This document shows, one piece after another, positions 46,994 to 58,234 of a DNA stretch of 64,000 bases. The DNA comes from Croceicoccus sediminis. Its GTDB lineage: Bacteria > Pseudomonadota > Alphaproteobacteria > Sphingomonadales > Sphingomonadaceae. The notes beneath the pieces were generated by a model. That model was not told the DNA's origin. It ran no database searches and was given only the letters and a program-made list of their open reading frames with translations. The position numbers and the translations under genes were made by a program. The DNA is taken from the NCBI RefSeq assembly GCF_007570835.1, contig NZ_SUNC01000001.1:620001-684000 (forward strand), in the 5' to 3' direction. Numbering within the stretch: the stretch's first letter is position 1; every line of letters begins with the position of its first letter.

Positions 46994-48625
46994 TCAGCTT
47001 CCGCCGATTTCCGAAAGCGACGGCGTGCCCGGCGGAACGCCCCCCGCTTCTGCGTTCGGGGCCTTGTAAGTCAGCACCGGCTTGCGCGCGGCGCGGGTCT
47101 CGTCAAGACGGCGGCGCGGGGCATGGTGTGGCGCGCTTTTCAGCGTGTCGTCTCCGGCCTTGGCGCGTGATGCCAGGCTCTTCATCGAGGCGATGAAGCG
47201 GTCGAGGCCGTCCTTGCTCTCGGTTTCGGTCGGCTCGATCAGCATGGCGCCATGGACGACGAGCGGGAAATAGACTGTCATCGGGTGGAAACCCTCGTCG
47301 ATCAGGCCCTTGGCGATGTCGAGAGTGGAGAAACCGTCGGGCAGGTTGTCGTCGCTGAACAAAGCCTCGTGCATGCACGGGCCGGCATCGGCGAAGGGCG
47401 CATCGAGATCGCCTTCAAGGCTGCGCAGGACGTAGTTGGCGTTCAGCACCGCGTCTTCCGCCACCTGGCGAAGACCGTCGACACCGTGGCTGAGCATATA
47501 GGTCAGCGCGCGAGTGAACATGCCCATCTGGCCATGGAACGCGGTCATCCGTCCGAAGGTCTGCGGCAGGTGATCCTTCGCCCCGCGTTCCTCGACAAGG
47601 CGCAGGCGGCCCTTTTCGTCGCGGCGGACGAAGGGGATCGGCGCAAAGGGCGCAAGCCGCTCCGACAGGACCACCGGTCCCGAACCCGGACCGCCGCCGC
47701 CGTGCGGGGTGGAGAACGTCTTGTGCAGGTTGATGTGCATGGCATCGACGCCAAGATCGCCGGGGCGTACCTTGCCGACGATGGCGTTGAAATTCGCCCC
47801 GTCGCAATAAACCAGCCCGCCCGCCGCGTGGACCGCGTCCGAAATGGCTTTCATGTCGCGTTCGAACAGGCCGCAGGTATTGGGGTTGGTAATCATCACG
47901 CCCGCAACGTCGGGGCCGAGCCGGTCCTTCAGTGCGGCCAGATCGACACGACCCTCCTTTGTCGCAGGGATGTTTTCCACCCGATAGCCCGCGAAAGCCG
48001 CGGTCGCCGGATTGGTGCCGTGCGCGGATTCGGGAACGAGGATCACTTCGCGCGCATCGCCCCGCGCCTCCAGCGCGGCACGGATGGCAAGAATACCGCA
48101 CAGTTCGCCGTGCGCGCCAGCCTTCGGGCTCATCGCGACAGCTTCCATGCCGGTCAGCTTGCACAGCCAGTCGGCCAGCTGCTCGATCACTTCGAACGCG
48201 CCCTGCACCGTGTCCATCGGCTGCAGCGGATGGATATCGGCAAAACCGGGCAGACGGGCCATCGCCTCGTTCAGGCGCGGATTGTGCTTCATCGTGCACG
48301 AACCCAGCGGGAACGGGCCAAGGTCGATGGCATAGTTCTGACGTGAAAGCCGCGTGTAGTGACGCACCGTTTCCGGCTCGGTCAGGGAGGGAAGATCGAC
48401 CGGCGCCTTGCGTGCGAATTTTGCCAGCGCGGGGCTGATCTCGCCCGGTTCCTCGTCGAAATCGACGCCGCACTTTTCTGCCCCGCCCAGTTCGAAGATC
48501 AGCGCCTCTTCCAGCGCGAGGCCCGCATCGCCGCTGGCGGTCCGGACCGCAGCGCCGTTTCCGGCTTCGCCCATCTCAGGCTTCCATCCTGTCGGGTTCA
48601 GGGCACTCTTATTCGGGGCGTTCAT
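46994..48625 (-). CDS. gcvPB: Glycine dehydrogenase (decarboxylating) subunit 2
   Basis: C-terminal half of the split P-protein, which decarboxylates glycine and passes the aminomethyl group to lipoylated GcvH. The ATG at 48625 ([10 protein letters not shown]) gives 543 aa; the codon overlaps the gcvPA stop (ATGA). The PLP lysine lies in [17 protein letters not shown], with [15 protein letters not shown] and [14 protein letters not shown] also typical. It is somewhat longer than usual subunit 2 proteins because of a C-terminal tail from about residue 500 that is Ala/Pro/Arg rich. Last gene of the gcv operon. Confidence 0.97.
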   Translation of the reverse strand: MNAPNKSALNPTGWKPEMGEAGNGAAVRTASGDAGLALEEALIFELGGAEKCGVDFDEEPGEISPALAKFARKAPVDLPSLTEPETVRHYTRLSRQNYAIDLGPFPLGSCTMKHNPRLNEAMARLPGFADIHPLQPMDTVQGAFEVIEQLADWLCKLTGMEAVAMSPKAGAHGELCGILAIRAALEARGDAREVILVPESAHGTNPATAAFAGYRVENIPATKEGRVDLAALKDRLGPDVAGVMITNPNTCGLFERDMKAISDAVHAAGGLVYCDGANFNAIVGKVRPGDLGVDAMHINLHKTFSTPHGGGGPGSGPVVLSERLAPFAPIPFVRRDEKGRLRLVEERGAKDHLPQTFGRMTAFHGQMGMFTRALTYMLSHGVDGLRQVAEDAVLNANYVLRSLEGDLDAPFADAGPCMHEALFSDDNLPDGFSTLDIAKGLIDEGFHPMTVYFPLVVHGAMLIEPTETESKDGLDRFIASMKSLASRAKAGDDTLKSAPHHAPRRRLDETRAARKPVLTYKAPNAEAGGVPPGTPSLSEIGGS

Positions 48626-49980
48626 GCGAGTTCCTCCGCAAGAGCGGCGACGAGGGCGTCGATATCCTCGTCGCTGCAAGTCTCGGTCACACAGACGATC
48701 AGCCCTTCCGACAGGTCGGCGGAATCGGGATAGAGGCGGCTGAGCGACACGCCCGACAGGATGCCGCGTTTCGCCATGCGAAGGGCCACTTCGCGCGAAT
48801 CCTGGCCGACGAGGCGCAAGGTGAATTCGTTGAAGAAACCGCCCTGGTTGACGACTTCCACCCCGTCGATAGCCGCCAGCTTGCCCGCAGCCTTCACCGC
48901 TCGGGCGTGATTGATGCGGGCCAGCTTGTCGAGCCCGTCACCGCCCAGCAGCGTCATGTGGATGGAAAACGCCAGCGCGCAGAGGCCGGAGTTGGTGCAG
49001 ATGTTGCTGGTCGCCTTCTCGCGGCGGATATGCTGTTCACGGGTCGACAGGGTGAGGACGAAACCACGCTTGCCGTCGGCGTCCACGGTCTCGCCGCAAA
49101 GGCGGCCCGGCATCTGACGCGTATACTTCTCGCGCGCGCCGAACAGGCCGAGGTAAGGCCCGCCGAAATTGAGTCCGACGCCCAGCGACTGCCCCTCACC
49201 CACCACGATATCCGCGCCCAGCGAACCGGGGCTTTCCAAGAGGCCCAGCGCGACCGGTTCGGTCACGACCGCGACCAGCAGCGCGCCCTTGTCGTGCGCG
49301 GCTTCGGCGATCCTGGCCAGATCAGGGATGCGGCCCAGAATGTCGGGGTACTGCACGACGACGCACGAAGTCTTGTCGTCGATCATGGCGATCAGCGCGT
49401 CGTCACCGGCATCGGCGATCAGCGCGGGCGAAAGTTCGCGGATCTCGTCCTTGGTAAACTTCGCCATCGTCTTTGCTGTCGACAGGTAATGCGGGTGGAT
49501 CGGCCCGATCACGACCCCGTCGCGGCGCGTGATGCGCCCGGCCATCGCGATCGCTTCCCAGCACGCAGTCGAACCGTCGTACATCGAGGCATTGGCGATG
49601 TCGGTGCCGAACAGGCGGGCGACCTGCGTCTGGAACTCGAACAAGACCTGCAGCGTGCCTTGCGCGATTTCGGGCTGATACGGCGTGTATGCGGTCAGGA
49701 ACTCGCCGCGCTGGATCAGGTGATCGACACTGGCGGGGACATGATGACGATAGGCACCGGCACCCAGGAAGAACGGCGCATCGGCCGCCGACAGGTTCTT
49801 GGCCGCCAGCTTCTTCATGTGCCGCTCGACCGCCATTTCGCTGGCGTGGGCGGGAAGACCCGCGATCTCGGCGTTCAGCGCCCCTTCGGGCACGTCGCGG
49901 AACAAGTCGTCGACCGTGTCCGCGCCTATTACGCGTAGCATCTCGCTGCGATCGGTGGGGGTAAGAGGCAGATATCGCAT
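48622..49980 (-). CDS. gcvPA: Glycine dehydrogenase (decarboxylating) subunit 1
   Basis: N-terminal half of the split glycine decarboxylase. The 452-aa protein has the typical start [51 protein letters not shown], and the conserved [17 protein letters not shown]. In the split form this half lacks the PLP lysine but completes the active site with subunit 2. It starts 10 bp after the methyltransferase gene and overlaps gcvPB by 4 nt. Confidence 0.97.
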   Translation of the reverse strand: MRYLPLTPTDRSEMLRVIGADTVDDLFRDVPEGALNAEIAGLPAHASEMAVERHMKKLAAKNLSAADAPFFLGAGAYRHHVPASVDHLIQRGEFLTAYTPYQPEIAQGTLQVLFEFQTQVARLFGTDIANASMYDGSTACWEAIAMAGRITRRDGVVIGPIHPHYLSTAKTMAKFTKDEIRELSPALIADAGDDALIAMIDDKTSCVVVQYPDILGRIPDLARIAEAAHDKGALLVAVVTEPVALGLLESPGSLGADIVVGEGQSLGVGLNFGGPYLGLFGAREKYTRQMPGRLCGETVDADGKRGFVLTLSTREQHIRREKATSNICTNSGLCALAFSIHMTLLGGDGLDKLARINHARAVKAAGKLAAIDGVEVVNQGGFFNEFTLRLVGQDSREVALRMAKRGILSGVSLSRLYPDSADLSEGLIVCVTETCSDEDIDALVAALAEELA

Positions 49981-49990
49981 TGTCTCGGGT

Positions 49991-50737
49991 TCAATCCTTG
50001 AAAGCGAGGAAACGCAGGCGAACGTAATCGGCGGTCCAGTTGCCGTCCGGGTCCTGCAGTTGCGGGGCGAGAAGGTCGACGGTTTCGGCGATCATCGCCT
50101 CTCCGTCCTGCTGACCGAAAAAGCCGTGGCGAAACGTGTTCAGCCAGGCGGCCATGCCATCGGGAAGCGGCGTCGGCCGTGGGACAAGCGCGATTTCTTC
50201 AACGCGAAAGCCTGCCGCCTCCAGTTCGCGGGTGGCGCGCGCGACGCTGGGGAAGTTCTGCCGGTCAACCGAGGCTTGACCACGGCGCTCCGCAACAGCA
50301 CGGATCGCTGTGCGGATGGCCGCGATATTGCCGAAGCCGCCGCATTCGCAGGCAAAGCGCCCGCCGGGCTTCAAGGCGCGATTGACGCCTTCGTAGACCG
50401 CCGGATGATCGGGCATCCAGTGCAGCGCCGCGTTGGAAAACACGGCATCGAATTCGCCATCGAAGTCGAGTGCCTGTCCATCGCCCTGCCGCACGGTCAG
50501 CCCGCGCGCCCGGGCGACTTCCAGCAGGCCCGCGTCGGCGTCATAGCCCAGCACATCGGCCCCCGCCTCGGCGATCCGCGCGGTCAACACGCCGTCGCCG
50601 CAGCCAAGGTCGAGCACGCGTGCCCCGTCCTGCGGTCCCAGCAGGTCCAGCACGGGCTGCCCCAGCGCGGGGACGAACGATGCGACCGTCCCGTAGGCCT
50701 TGGCATCCCATGCCTGCGGGGTACCCGTGGCGGTCAT
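49991..50737 (-). CDS. Class I SAM-dependent methyltransferase inside the gcv operon
   Basis: 248-aa methyltransferase of the Tam (trans-aconitate methyltransferase)-like type. SAM-binding motif I is [15 protein letters not shown], motif II covers GYDADAGLL, and [17 protein letters not shown] matches the Tam/UbiE-like group. Substrate unknown. The ATG at 50737 shares its first base with the gcvH stop (TGATG), and gcvPA follows 10 bp later, so it is firmly inside the glycine-cleavage transcription unit. A link between glycine-derived one-carbon units, SAM and this enzyme is conceivable but unproven. Confidence 0.88.
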   Translation of the reverse strand: MTATGTPQAWDAKAYGTVASFVPALGQPVLDLLGPQDGARVLDLGCGDGVLTARIAEAGADVLGYDADAGLLEVARARGLTVRQGDGQALDFDGEFDAVFSNAALHWMPDHPAVYEGVNRALKPGGRFACECGGFGNIAAIRTAIRAVAERRGQASVDRQNFPSVARATRELEAAGFRVEEIALVPRPTPLPDGMAAWLNTFRHGFFGQQDGEAMIAETVDLLAPQLQDPDGNWTADYVRLRFLAFKD

Positions 50738-51108
50738 CAAAGCGTCTCGACGTATGCCTTGTAGGCCGCTTCATCCATCAGGCCGTCAAGCTCCGACGCG
50801 TCCGACAAAAGCACCTTGAACAGCCAGCCGTCGCCTTCCGGCTTTGTGTTCACCAGTTCCGGTTCATCGGCCAACGCGGGGTTGGCTTCGCGTACTTCGC
50901 CAGAAACCGGTGTGTAGACGTCGGAGGCCGCCTTCACCGAATCGACGACCGATACCGAATCGCCTTTCGAAACGCTGTCGCCCTCGCCCGGAAGCTCGAC
51001 GAAAGTGATGTCGCCAAGCTGTTGCTGCGCATAGTCGGTGATGCCGACGGTGCCCATCGGGCCGTCGACCGAAATCCATTCGTGGTCCTTGGTGAAATAG
51101 GTCGTCAT
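50737..51108 (-). CDS. gcvH: Glycine cleavage system H protein
   Basis: 123-aa lipoyl carrier that shuttles the methylamine group between the P and T proteins. The lipoylation Lys lies in [19 protein letters not shown]; the N-terminal YFTKDHEWI and the central [19 protein letters not shown] are textbook GcvH. Start ATG 51108 is 17 bp after gcvT. Normal length. Confidence 0.98.
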   Translation of the reverse strand: MTTYFTKDHEWISVDGPMGTVGITDYAQQQLGDITFVELPGEGDSVSKGDSVSVVDSVKAASDVYTPVSGEVREANPALADEPELVNTKPEGDGWLFKVLLSDASELDGLMDEAAYKAYVETL

Positions 51109-51125
51109 GGCATCGAAGCTCCTGC

Positions 51126-52265
51126 TCAGGCCTTGGGTTTGCGGTAATAACGGTGGGGAACGAAAGGCATGTCGGTCACGGTCGCGTCGAGCATCTTGCC
51201 GCGCACCTCGATCTGCAGTTTCGTGCCCGAAAGCGCGTGCCCTGCCTCGACATAGCCCATGGCGATAGGGCCGCCGACCGTGGGGGCAAAGCCGCCGCTG
51301 GTGACAGTTCCGATCCGCGCGTCGCCCGCGAAGATCGGCGCCCCTTCGCGTGCGGCCATGCGGCCGTCGATCGTCATGCCGACGCGCTTCGCGCTTGGCC
51401 CCTTGGCCAGCGTTTCGACTATCTTTCCAGCGGCAGGGAAACCGCCCTGCTCGCGCCGCTTCTTGGAGATGGCGAAAGCAAGGTCCGCGCTGACCGGGTC
51501 GGTCTGTTCGGTGATATCGTGGCCATAGAGCGGCAAGCCCGCCTCAAGCCGCAGACTGTCACGCGCGCCAAGGCCGATGGGCTTGACCTCGTCCATCTCG
51601 GTCAGCGCGTCGGCCAGCATAGCGACCTGCTGCGCCGGGACGGAGATTTCGAACCCGTCCTCGCCGGTATAGCCACTGCGCGTGATGTAGAGCGGAACGT
51701 CGCCCCACTTGGCGTAAGTGCCCTGCATGAACGACAGGTCCCGCGCCACCGGGGCAATACGGGCCATCGCGTCGACCGCCTTGGGCCCCTGCAGCGCCAG
51801 AAGCGCCTGTTCGTCATGGTGGGTCAGGGTAATTTCGTCGGGCAGGTATTCGCGAAGGTGGCCGATATCGTCCCACTTCACCGCGCCGTTCACGACCAGC
51901 GCGTAGTGTTCGCCCGCGTTCGTTACCATCAGGTCATCGAGGATGCCGCCTTCTTCATCGAGCAGCATCGAATACCGCATGCGTCCGGTCTTCAGCGCAG
52001 AGAAGTCGCCCGGCATCAGCGCCTCGAGCGCCTCTGCCGCGGCGGCCATGTCGCCGTCCGGACCGGACACAGAAAGCTGGCCCATGTGCGATACGTCGAA
52101 CAGGCCCGCGTTTTCGCGCGTCCAGTTATGTTCGGCAAGGATGCCTTCGTACTGGATCGGCATCGAATAGCCCGCGAAAGGCACCATGCGCGCGCCGCGT
52201 TCCCGGTGCCACGCATCGAGCGGCAGGCTTTCGATCGTTTCGATTTCGGCTTCGTTATCGCTCAA
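51126..52265 (-). CDS. gcvT: Aminomethyltransferase (glycine cleavage T protein)
   Basis: Tetrahydrofolate-dependent T protein that releases ammonia and makes methylene-THF. I start it at TTG 52265 (SDNEAEIE): GGAG lies eight bases upstream, whereas the longer TTG start at 52307 falls close to the riboswitch and has no ribosome site. The 379-aa protein shows [38 protein letters not shown] and [19 protein letters not shown]. First gene of the operon, controlled by the glycine riboswitch immediately upstream. Confidence 0.96.
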   Translation of the reverse strand: MSDNEAEIETIESLPLDAWHRERGARMVPFAGYSMPIQYEGILAEHNWTRENAGLFDVSHMGQLSVSGPDGDMAAAAEALEALMPGDFSALKTGRMRYSMLLDEEGGILDDLMVTNAGEHYALVVNGAVKWDDIGHLREYLPDEITLTHHDEQALLALQGPKAVDAMARIAPVARDLSFMQGTYAKWGDVPLYITRSGYTGEDGFEISVPAQQVAMLADALTEMDEVKPIGLGARDSLRLEAGLPLYGHDITEQTDPVSADLAFAISKKRREQGGFPAAGKIVETLAKGPSAKRVGMTIDGRMAAREGAPIFAGDARIGTVTSGGFAPTVGGPIAMGYVEAGHALSGTKLQIEVRGKMLDATVTDMPFVPHRYYRKPKA

Positions 52266-52321
52266 CTTGCAAGCTCCGTTTACAATCGGCAGGCCATCGG
52301 GCCGCAAACTGCGAACCCGCG

Positions 52322-52530
52322 GCCCCCTCTGTCACGGAAACCTGAGAGCTTTCCCCCGTTCCCAAAAAAGGATCGGAGTTACCCCTTCGGTGGTTCATGC
52401 CATGAACTGGCAGGAACGCTTTCCAGAGCGTCGCTATCGACCGGCACGGTCCCTTGTGCCTGAGAGATTCCGGGGCGGTTGCTCCTTCGGCGGCAGGTAC
52501 TTCACATATGCGAATCACCTGCGCTCTCCC
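52322..52530 (-). ncRNA. Tandem glycine riboswitch upstream of gcvT
   Basis: On the minus strand two consecutive aptamers are recognisable. Aptamer I (about 52530 to 52421) has GGGAGAGCGC, CGCCGAAGGAGCAA, AATCTCTCAGGCACAAGGGA and GCTCTGGA. Aptamer II (about 52420 to 52322) has ACCGAAGGGGTAACTC, AAAGCTCTCAGG and GACAGAGGGG. These are the conserved cores of the gcvT-element. Glycine binding usually switches expression on. Between the riboswitch and the TTG start, GGGCCGC and GCGGCCC can pair around a 13-nt loop, with no following T tract, so control may act on translation or on antitermination. It fills most of the 312-bp space between gcvT and the gene ending at 52578. Confidence 0.95.
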
Positions 52531-52577
52531 GCGCGGTCAGCGACTGGCTTCGGCTTTGTCTGCGCGGGGGCGCCGAG

Positions 52578-53294
52578 TCAATCGGCCAATGCCCCGTGCG
52601 TGGGCTTAATCCGCCGTTTTGCAAGGGTCAGCGCCGGTGCGCGCAAGATCGCGTCGTTGTCGTGAACGAAACGACCCTCCGCCTTTTCACCGGCCAGGGC
52701 GAGCATGGCACGCGCCACGTCCTCTGCCTTGATGGAGCGGAAACGGCGATACTGGCCGTGGAGCATCAGGTCGGTCACGGGACTGGCCATCATGGCCAAC
52801 CGTTCGCCCCTGCGCCGTTCGCCGCCGCGCGGGCCGCGCAGCAGGCCGGGTCGCAGAATGTCGACACGCGCGAAATCCATCTTGTTAAGCGCGTTTTCCA
52901 TCTCGCCCTTGACGCGAAGGTAGAATGCCTTGGCATGGGCATCGGCGCCGACCGAACTGACCGCCACCATTTGCCGCGTTCCGGCATAGGCCGCGGCCTT
53001 CGCGCACTGTACGACAAGCCCGTAGTCCACGGCACGAAAGGCCTGTTCGTCCTTACCCGCCAGTTTCCAGGTCGTGCCCAGCGCGCAGGCCAGCACCGTG
53101 GGCTTCATGTCCGCGATCGCGCCCGGCCAGTTGGCGGGATCGGCGATGATCATCTCCATCCGTGCGCCCGGCGGCAGCGGTGCTTCGCGCCGGGACAGCG
53201 CGGTCAGCCGGACATTGGTGAAATTGCGCGCTTCCCCGATCAGGCTCATCCCGACAAGGCCGGTCGCGCCGATAAGGACGAGCCGTTCAGACAT
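52578..53294 (-). CDS. NAD(P)H-binding oxidoreductase, atypical SDR
   Basis: 238-aa Rossmann-fold protein with the nucleotide loop LIGATGLVGMSLI at its N-terminus and VAVSSVGADAHAKAFYLRVKGEME, the pattern of NmrA/HIM-TIP-like atypical short-chain dehydrogenases. The usual YxxxK is represented by FYLRVK. The C-terminal part LRPGLLRGPR is also typical. Such proteins act as reductases, epimerase relatives or redox sensors; function here is unknown. The ATG lies eight bases inside the end of the dgt gene, so the two are co-transcribed. Confidence 0.85.
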   Translation of the reverse strand: MSERLVLIGATGLVGMSLIGEARNFTNVRLTALSRREAPLPPGARMEMIIADPANWPGAIADMKPTVLACALGTTWKLAGKDEQAFRAVDYGLVVQCAKAAAYAGTRQMVAVSSVGADAHAKAFYLRVKGEMENALNKMDFARVDILRPGLLRGPRGGERRRGERLAMMASPVTDLMLHGQYRRFRSIKAEDVARAMLALAGEKAEGRFVHDNDAILRAPALTLAKRRIKPTHGALAD

Positions 53295-54504
53295 TGCTGA
53301 GCTCCTCCGGCGGCGCGCCGAACAGGTCGGTGTAGCGGCGGATGGCGTAACGATCAGTCATCCCTGCGATGAAGTCCGCGATGTGCCGCGCACGGGCAGG
53401 CTGCGCCTTGGGCAAGGCGGCCTGCCAGTCATCGGGCAGCAGCGCGGGATCGGCGCTATACGCCGCGTGCAGGCGTTTCAGCAGGTCGACGGCAAGGTCG
53501 GCAGTCCGCTTCTGCGCCGGGTGGTAATAGACATTGTCGTACATGAACCGCTTCAGCACGCGTTCGGCCTCGCTCACCCCGCGTGAAAAGCCAGAGAGCG
53601 CGCGGCCCGCCATGCGGACTTCCAGCGCGGTTTCGACCCCGGCGTCGGCGATGCGCCCCTTCGTCTCGGCAATGACGTCGTTTACCATCCAGCCGATCTG
53701 GCTGCGCACCAGTTCGCGCTGAAGCCTTTCGCGCGGCGTGCCGGGAAAGCGCCGTTCGATCGCGCGCCACTGTTCGGCAATGAAGTCCATCGCCAGAAGC
53801 TGGTCGAGATCGATGAAACCGGCGCGCAGGCCGTCCTCGATGTCGTGGTTGTCATAGGCAATGTCGTCGGCAACCGCGGCCACTTGTGCCTCAAGCGAGG
53901 ACCAGCGGCCCAGATCGAACGGGAATGCCGCGTTCAATTCCTCCAGCGCCCAGGGCAGCGGCCCGTCATCGGGGACCGGCCCGTTGTGCTTGGCAAGACC
54001 TTCCAGCGCCTCCCACGAAAGGTTCAGCCCCTCGTGCGTGCAATAGGGGCTTTCCAGCCGCATCAGCGTGCGCAGCGTATGGGCGTTGTGATCGAACCCG
54101 CCCTGCCCGGCCAGCGCGGCGTCCAGCGCGGTTTCACCTGCATGGCCGAACGGCGCATGGCCGATATCGTGGGCAAGGCACAGCGCCTCGGTCAGATCCT
54201 CGTCGAGGCCAAGACTGCGCGCGATGACGCGGCCGACTTGCGCGACCTCAAGGCTGTGGGTCAGGCGCGTGCGGTAATGATCGCCATAGGGCGCGACGAA
54301 GACCTGCGCCTTGTGCTTCATCCGGCGGAAGGCGATCGAATGGATGATGCGGTCACGGTCGCGCTGAAAGGCGCTTCGCGGGCCGCGCACGCCGCCGTCC
54401 GGCTCACCGAATTCGCGCCCGCGCGATAGCGCGGGATCGGCGGCATAGCGCGCGCGATAGCCAATGGCCTCGCCTCGATCGTCAGGAGCAGCCAGCGTTT
54501 CCAT
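53287..54504 (-). CDS. dgt: Deoxyguanosinetriphosphate triphosphohydrolase-like protein
   Basis: 405-aa HD-domain enzyme that removes triphosphate from dGTP or other dNTPs. The metal-binding set is complete: RTRLTHSLEV (H), LAHDIGHAPFGHAGE (HD and nearby His) and VADDIAYDNHDIEDG (D). The N-terminal FQRDRDRIIHSIAFRR and the C-terminal family domain fit the type 2 subfamily. Start ATG 54504, normal length. Overlaps the downstream oxidoreductase gene by 8 nt. Confidence 0.95.
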   Translation of the reverse strand: METLAAPDDRGEAIGYRARYAADPALSRGREFGEPDGGVRGPRSAFQRDRDRIIHSIAFRRMKHKAQVFVAPYGDHYRTRLTHSLEVAQVGRVIARSLGLDEDLTEALCLAHDIGHAPFGHAGETALDAALAGQGGFDHNAHTLRTLMRLESPYCTHEGLNLSWEALEGLAKHNGPVPDDGPLPWALEELNAAFPFDLGRWSSLEAQVAAVADDIAYDNHDIEDGLRAGFIDLDQLLAMDFIAEQWRAIERRFPGTPRERLQRELVRSQIGWMVNDVIAETKGRIADAGVETALEVRMAGRALSGFSRGVSEAERVLKRFMYDNVYYHPAQKRTADLAVDLLKRLHAAYSADPALLPDDWQAALPKAQPARARHIADFIAGMTDRYAIRRYTDLFGAPPEELSNV

Positions 54505-54546
54505 CCGCGCGCCCTAGGCCAAATGCGTCACGACTTGAAGAGCCGA

Positions 54547-55266
54547 TCAGCTCTCGCCCAAAATCCAGTTCGCCGCGGCCTTGGCGTGAATGGCCGCGCC
54601 ATCGAAGATCGGCAGGACGTTCGCTTCGGTATGGACGATCAGGTTCAGCTCGGTACAGGCCAGCACGATCGCCTCCGCCCCGTCTTTTTCGAGGTTGGTG
54701 ATGATCGTGCGCAGCGCCCTTTCGCTCTGCCGCCGAACCTTGCCCAGCATCACCTCTTCGTAAACGATGCGGTCCATCGTCTCGACCGTGTCCATTTCGG
54801 GGGGCAGCAGTTCGATGTCGCGCGCGACCAGACGGCGGCGATAGAAATCTTCCATCATGACATTGCGCGTGCCCAGGATCGCAGCCTTGGTCTTGCCCTC
54901 GGCGATGATCGCATCGGCCACGCAGTCCGCGATGTGCAGGATCGGGATCGAAACCGCCTCTGACACCCGGTCATAGACGCAGTGCATGGAGTTCGCGGCA
55001 ATCACCAGCGCCTCTGCCCCCGCAGCCTCGAGCCTGCGCGCCGACGCGATCAGCGCCTCTGCCGCGCGGTCCCAGTCCTCGCGATTGGACAGCCGGTAGA
55101 GGGGCGCGAAATCGAGACTGTCGATCAAAAGCGGCGCGGACGAGTGCGCACCGACCTTCCGCTGCACGATGCGGTTGATGTCTTCGTAGTAGTCGCGGGT
55201 CGAAACCCAGCTCATGCCGCCGATTACGCCCAGCTTGCGCAAATGTCCGATTCCCTCATTCTTCAT
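54547..55266 (-). CDS. Aspartate/glutamate racemase family protein lacking the first catalytic Cys
   Basis: 239-aa protein of the YgeA/aspartate-racemase type: LRKLGVIGGMSWVSTRDYY at the N-terminus, phosphate/carboxylate-binding ANSMH (residues 91-95) and the second cysteine in LACTELNLI near the C-terminus. Active family members have Cys two residues before the Asn (CTN or ACN); here that position is Ala90. A different Cys follows His95. The protein may therefore not racemise by the two-base mechanism, or may act on another substrate. ATG 55266 is chosen; a TTG 24 nt upstream is an alternative. It is separated by 42 bp from dgt. Confidence 0.85.
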   Translation of the reverse strand: MKNEGIGHLRKLGVIGGMSWVSTRDYYEDINRIVQRKVGAHSSAPLLIDSLDFAPLYRLSNREDWDRAAEALIASARRLEAAGAEALVIAANSMHCVYDRVSEAVSIPILHIADCVADAIIAEGKTKAAILGTRNVMMEDFYRRRLVARDIELLPPEMDTVETMDRIVYEEVMLGKVRRQSERALRTIITNLEKDGAEAIVLACTELNLIVHTEANVLPIFDGAAIHAKAAANWILGES

Positions 55267-55289
55267 GTTGCAGTGCACTTCTACGAACA

Positions 55290-55320
55290 AAAGAGGCGGC
55301 GCGTCCAGCGACGCGCCGCC
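55290..55320 (-). terminator. Rho-independent terminator of the subtilase gene
   Basis: Perfect 11-bp stem GGCGGCGCGTC (55295-55305) and its complement (55310-55320) with a 4-nt loop, followed on the minus strand by TCTTTTGTT. It lies 54 bp after the end of the subtilase gene and just upstream of the racemase-like gene. Confidence 0.8.
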
Positions 55321-55374
55321 CCGTTTTGCCTGTGTCCTCCCCTTTTTCGATCAAAGGGGCAAGACGCGGTACGA

Positions 55375-56580
<1,206 letters not shown>

Positions 56581-56676
56581 GACCCTGATAGTCTCCCTGA
56601 TAGTTCCCCGATCCCCGGGGGAGCGATCAGACTAACCGGTCATTTCAAGGACGCAATCACATTTAGCATCAGATGA

Positions 56677-56726
56677 AACTAAATTCGCCGCCGAAGAGAA
56701 ACGTTCTGTCCCTTCCCGGCGGCGAA
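56677..56726 (-). terminator. Probable terminator of the pnt operon
   Basis: On the minus strand a 10-bp stem (56717-56726 with 56684-56693, TTCGCCGCCG) has a 23-nt loop and is followed by TTTAGTTT. It begins 27 bp after the pntB stop and lies in the 172-bp space before the subtilase gene. The large loop lowers confidence. Confidence 0.5.
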
Positions 56727-56752
56727 CCATGGTTAATCGCAAAATGCGTTTT

Positions 56753-58234
56753 TTAGTCGGCGAGGGCCTTGTTGATTTCCTCGACCATCTTTTTCGCGTC
56801 GGCGAGCAGCATCATCGTCTGGTCCATGTAGAAGACGTCGTTGTCGACGCCGGCATAGCCAACACCGCCCATCGAACGCTTGATGAAGAAGACCTGCTTG
56901 GCCTTGTCCACCTCGAACACGGGCATGCCGTAGATGGGCGATGACTTGTCGGTCTTCGCCGCCGGGTTCACGACGTCGTTCGCGCCGATGATAAAGGCAA
57001 CATCGGTCTGCGCGAATTCGCCGTTGATGTCTTCCAGCTCGAAGACCTCGTCATAGGGCACATTCGCTTCGGCGAGCAGCACGTTCATGTGACCGGGCAT
57101 ACGGCCCGCGACCGGGTGGATCGCGAACTTCACGGTGACGCCCTTTTCCTTCAGCAGGTCGGTCATCTCGCGAAGCACGTGCTGTGCCTGCGCGACGGCC
57201 ATGCCGTAGCCGGGAATGATGATGACCTGTTCGGCCTGGCTCATCATGAAGGCCGCGTCTTCGGCGCTGCCGCGTTTCCACGGACGGTCGGTCTGGGCAG
57301 CGCCGCCGCCACCGCCGCTGGAATCCGCGCCGAATCCGCCCGCGATGACCGAGAGGAACCCGCGGTTCATCGCCTTGCACATGATGTACGACAGGATCGC
57401 ACCCGATGCGCCGACCAGCGCGCCGGTGATGATCATGGCCGTGTTGTGGAGGGTAAAGCCCATCGCCGCCGCGGCCCAGCCCGAATACGAGTTGAGCATC
57501 GAGACCACGACCGGCATGTCCGCGCCGCCGATCGGGATGATCAGCAGGAAGCCGATGATGAAGGCCAGCACGGTGATGACCGCGATGATCCAGAACGACT
57601 GGTCCTGCGTGAAATAGACCGTCAGGCCCAGGATCGCGACGAGCGTACCCAGGTTGATGACATGACGCCCCGGAAGCATGATCGGCGCGCCGCTCATCTT
57701 GCCTGCAAGTTTCAGGAACGCGATGATCGAGCCGGAGAAGGTGATCGCACCGATGGCGATACCAAGGCCCATTTCCACGCGGCTGACCGGGCTGATCGCC
57801 CCGCCCTCACCCAGAATACCGAAAGCACCGGGGTTGAGATAGGCGGCCCAGCCAACCAGCACGGCGGCAAGACCGACGAGCGAGTGGAAGGCGGCAACCA
57901 GCTGCGGCATGTCCGTCATCGCGATCTTGCGCGCGATGATGAAACCGATGCCGCCGCCGATGGCGATGGCGACGATGATTTCCGGAAGGCTCGCGATGTC
58001 GTGCGTGACCAGCGTGGTGACGACCGCGATGGTCATGCCGATCATGCCATAGCGGTTGCCCTTGCGCGAGGTCGTGGGGTGCGACAGCCCGCGCAGCGCG
58101 AAGATAAAGCACACGCCCGCAACGAGGTAGGCAAAGGCCACCCACGGGTTCACCGCATGCGCCACTGCCGCGACAGGTGCTTCGATAATGTCGATCTGTT
58201 CGACGACGACCGAAAGGAAGGAAGAAAGGCTCAT
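56753..58234 (-). CDS. pntB: NAD(P) transhydrogenase subunit beta
   Basis: 493-aa membrane subunit of proton-translocating transhydrogenase, which uses the proton gradient to make NADPH from NADH. About nine spans fill the N-terminal ~300 residues. The soluble C-terminal NADP-binding domain (dIII) has VIIIPGYGMAVAQAQH, HPVAGRMPGHMNVLLAEA and GANDVVNPAA. A Gly-rich linker (GADSSGGGGG) joins them. The ATG at 58234 has GGAGG upstream and overlaps the previous stop; the frame is open upstream only as a shadow of that gene. Last gene of the operon. Confidence 0.97.
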   Translation of the reverse strand: MSLSSFLSVVVEQIDIIEAPVAAVAHAVNPWVAFAYLVAGVCFIFALRGLSHPTTSRKGNRYGMIGMTIAVVTTLVTHDIASLPEIIVAIAIGGGIGFIIARKIAMTDMPQLVAAFHSLVGLAAVLVGWAAYLNPGAFGILGEGGAISPVSRVEMGLGIAIGAITFSGSIIAFLKLAGKMSGAPIMLPGRHVINLGTLVAILGLTVYFTQDQSFWIIAVITVLAFIIGFLLIIPIGGADMPVVVSMLNSYSGWAAAAMGFTLHNTAMIITGALVGASGAILSYIMCKAMNRGFLSVIAGGFGADSSGGGGGAAQTDRPWKRGSAEDAAFMMSQAEQVIIIPGYGMAVAQAQHVLREMTDLLKEKGVTVKFAIHPVAGRMPGHMNVLLAEANVPYDEVFELEDINGEFAQTDVAFIIGANDVVNPAAKTDKSSPIYGMPVFEVDKAKQVFFIKRSMGGVGYAGVDNDVFYMDQTMMLLADAKKMVEEINKALAD

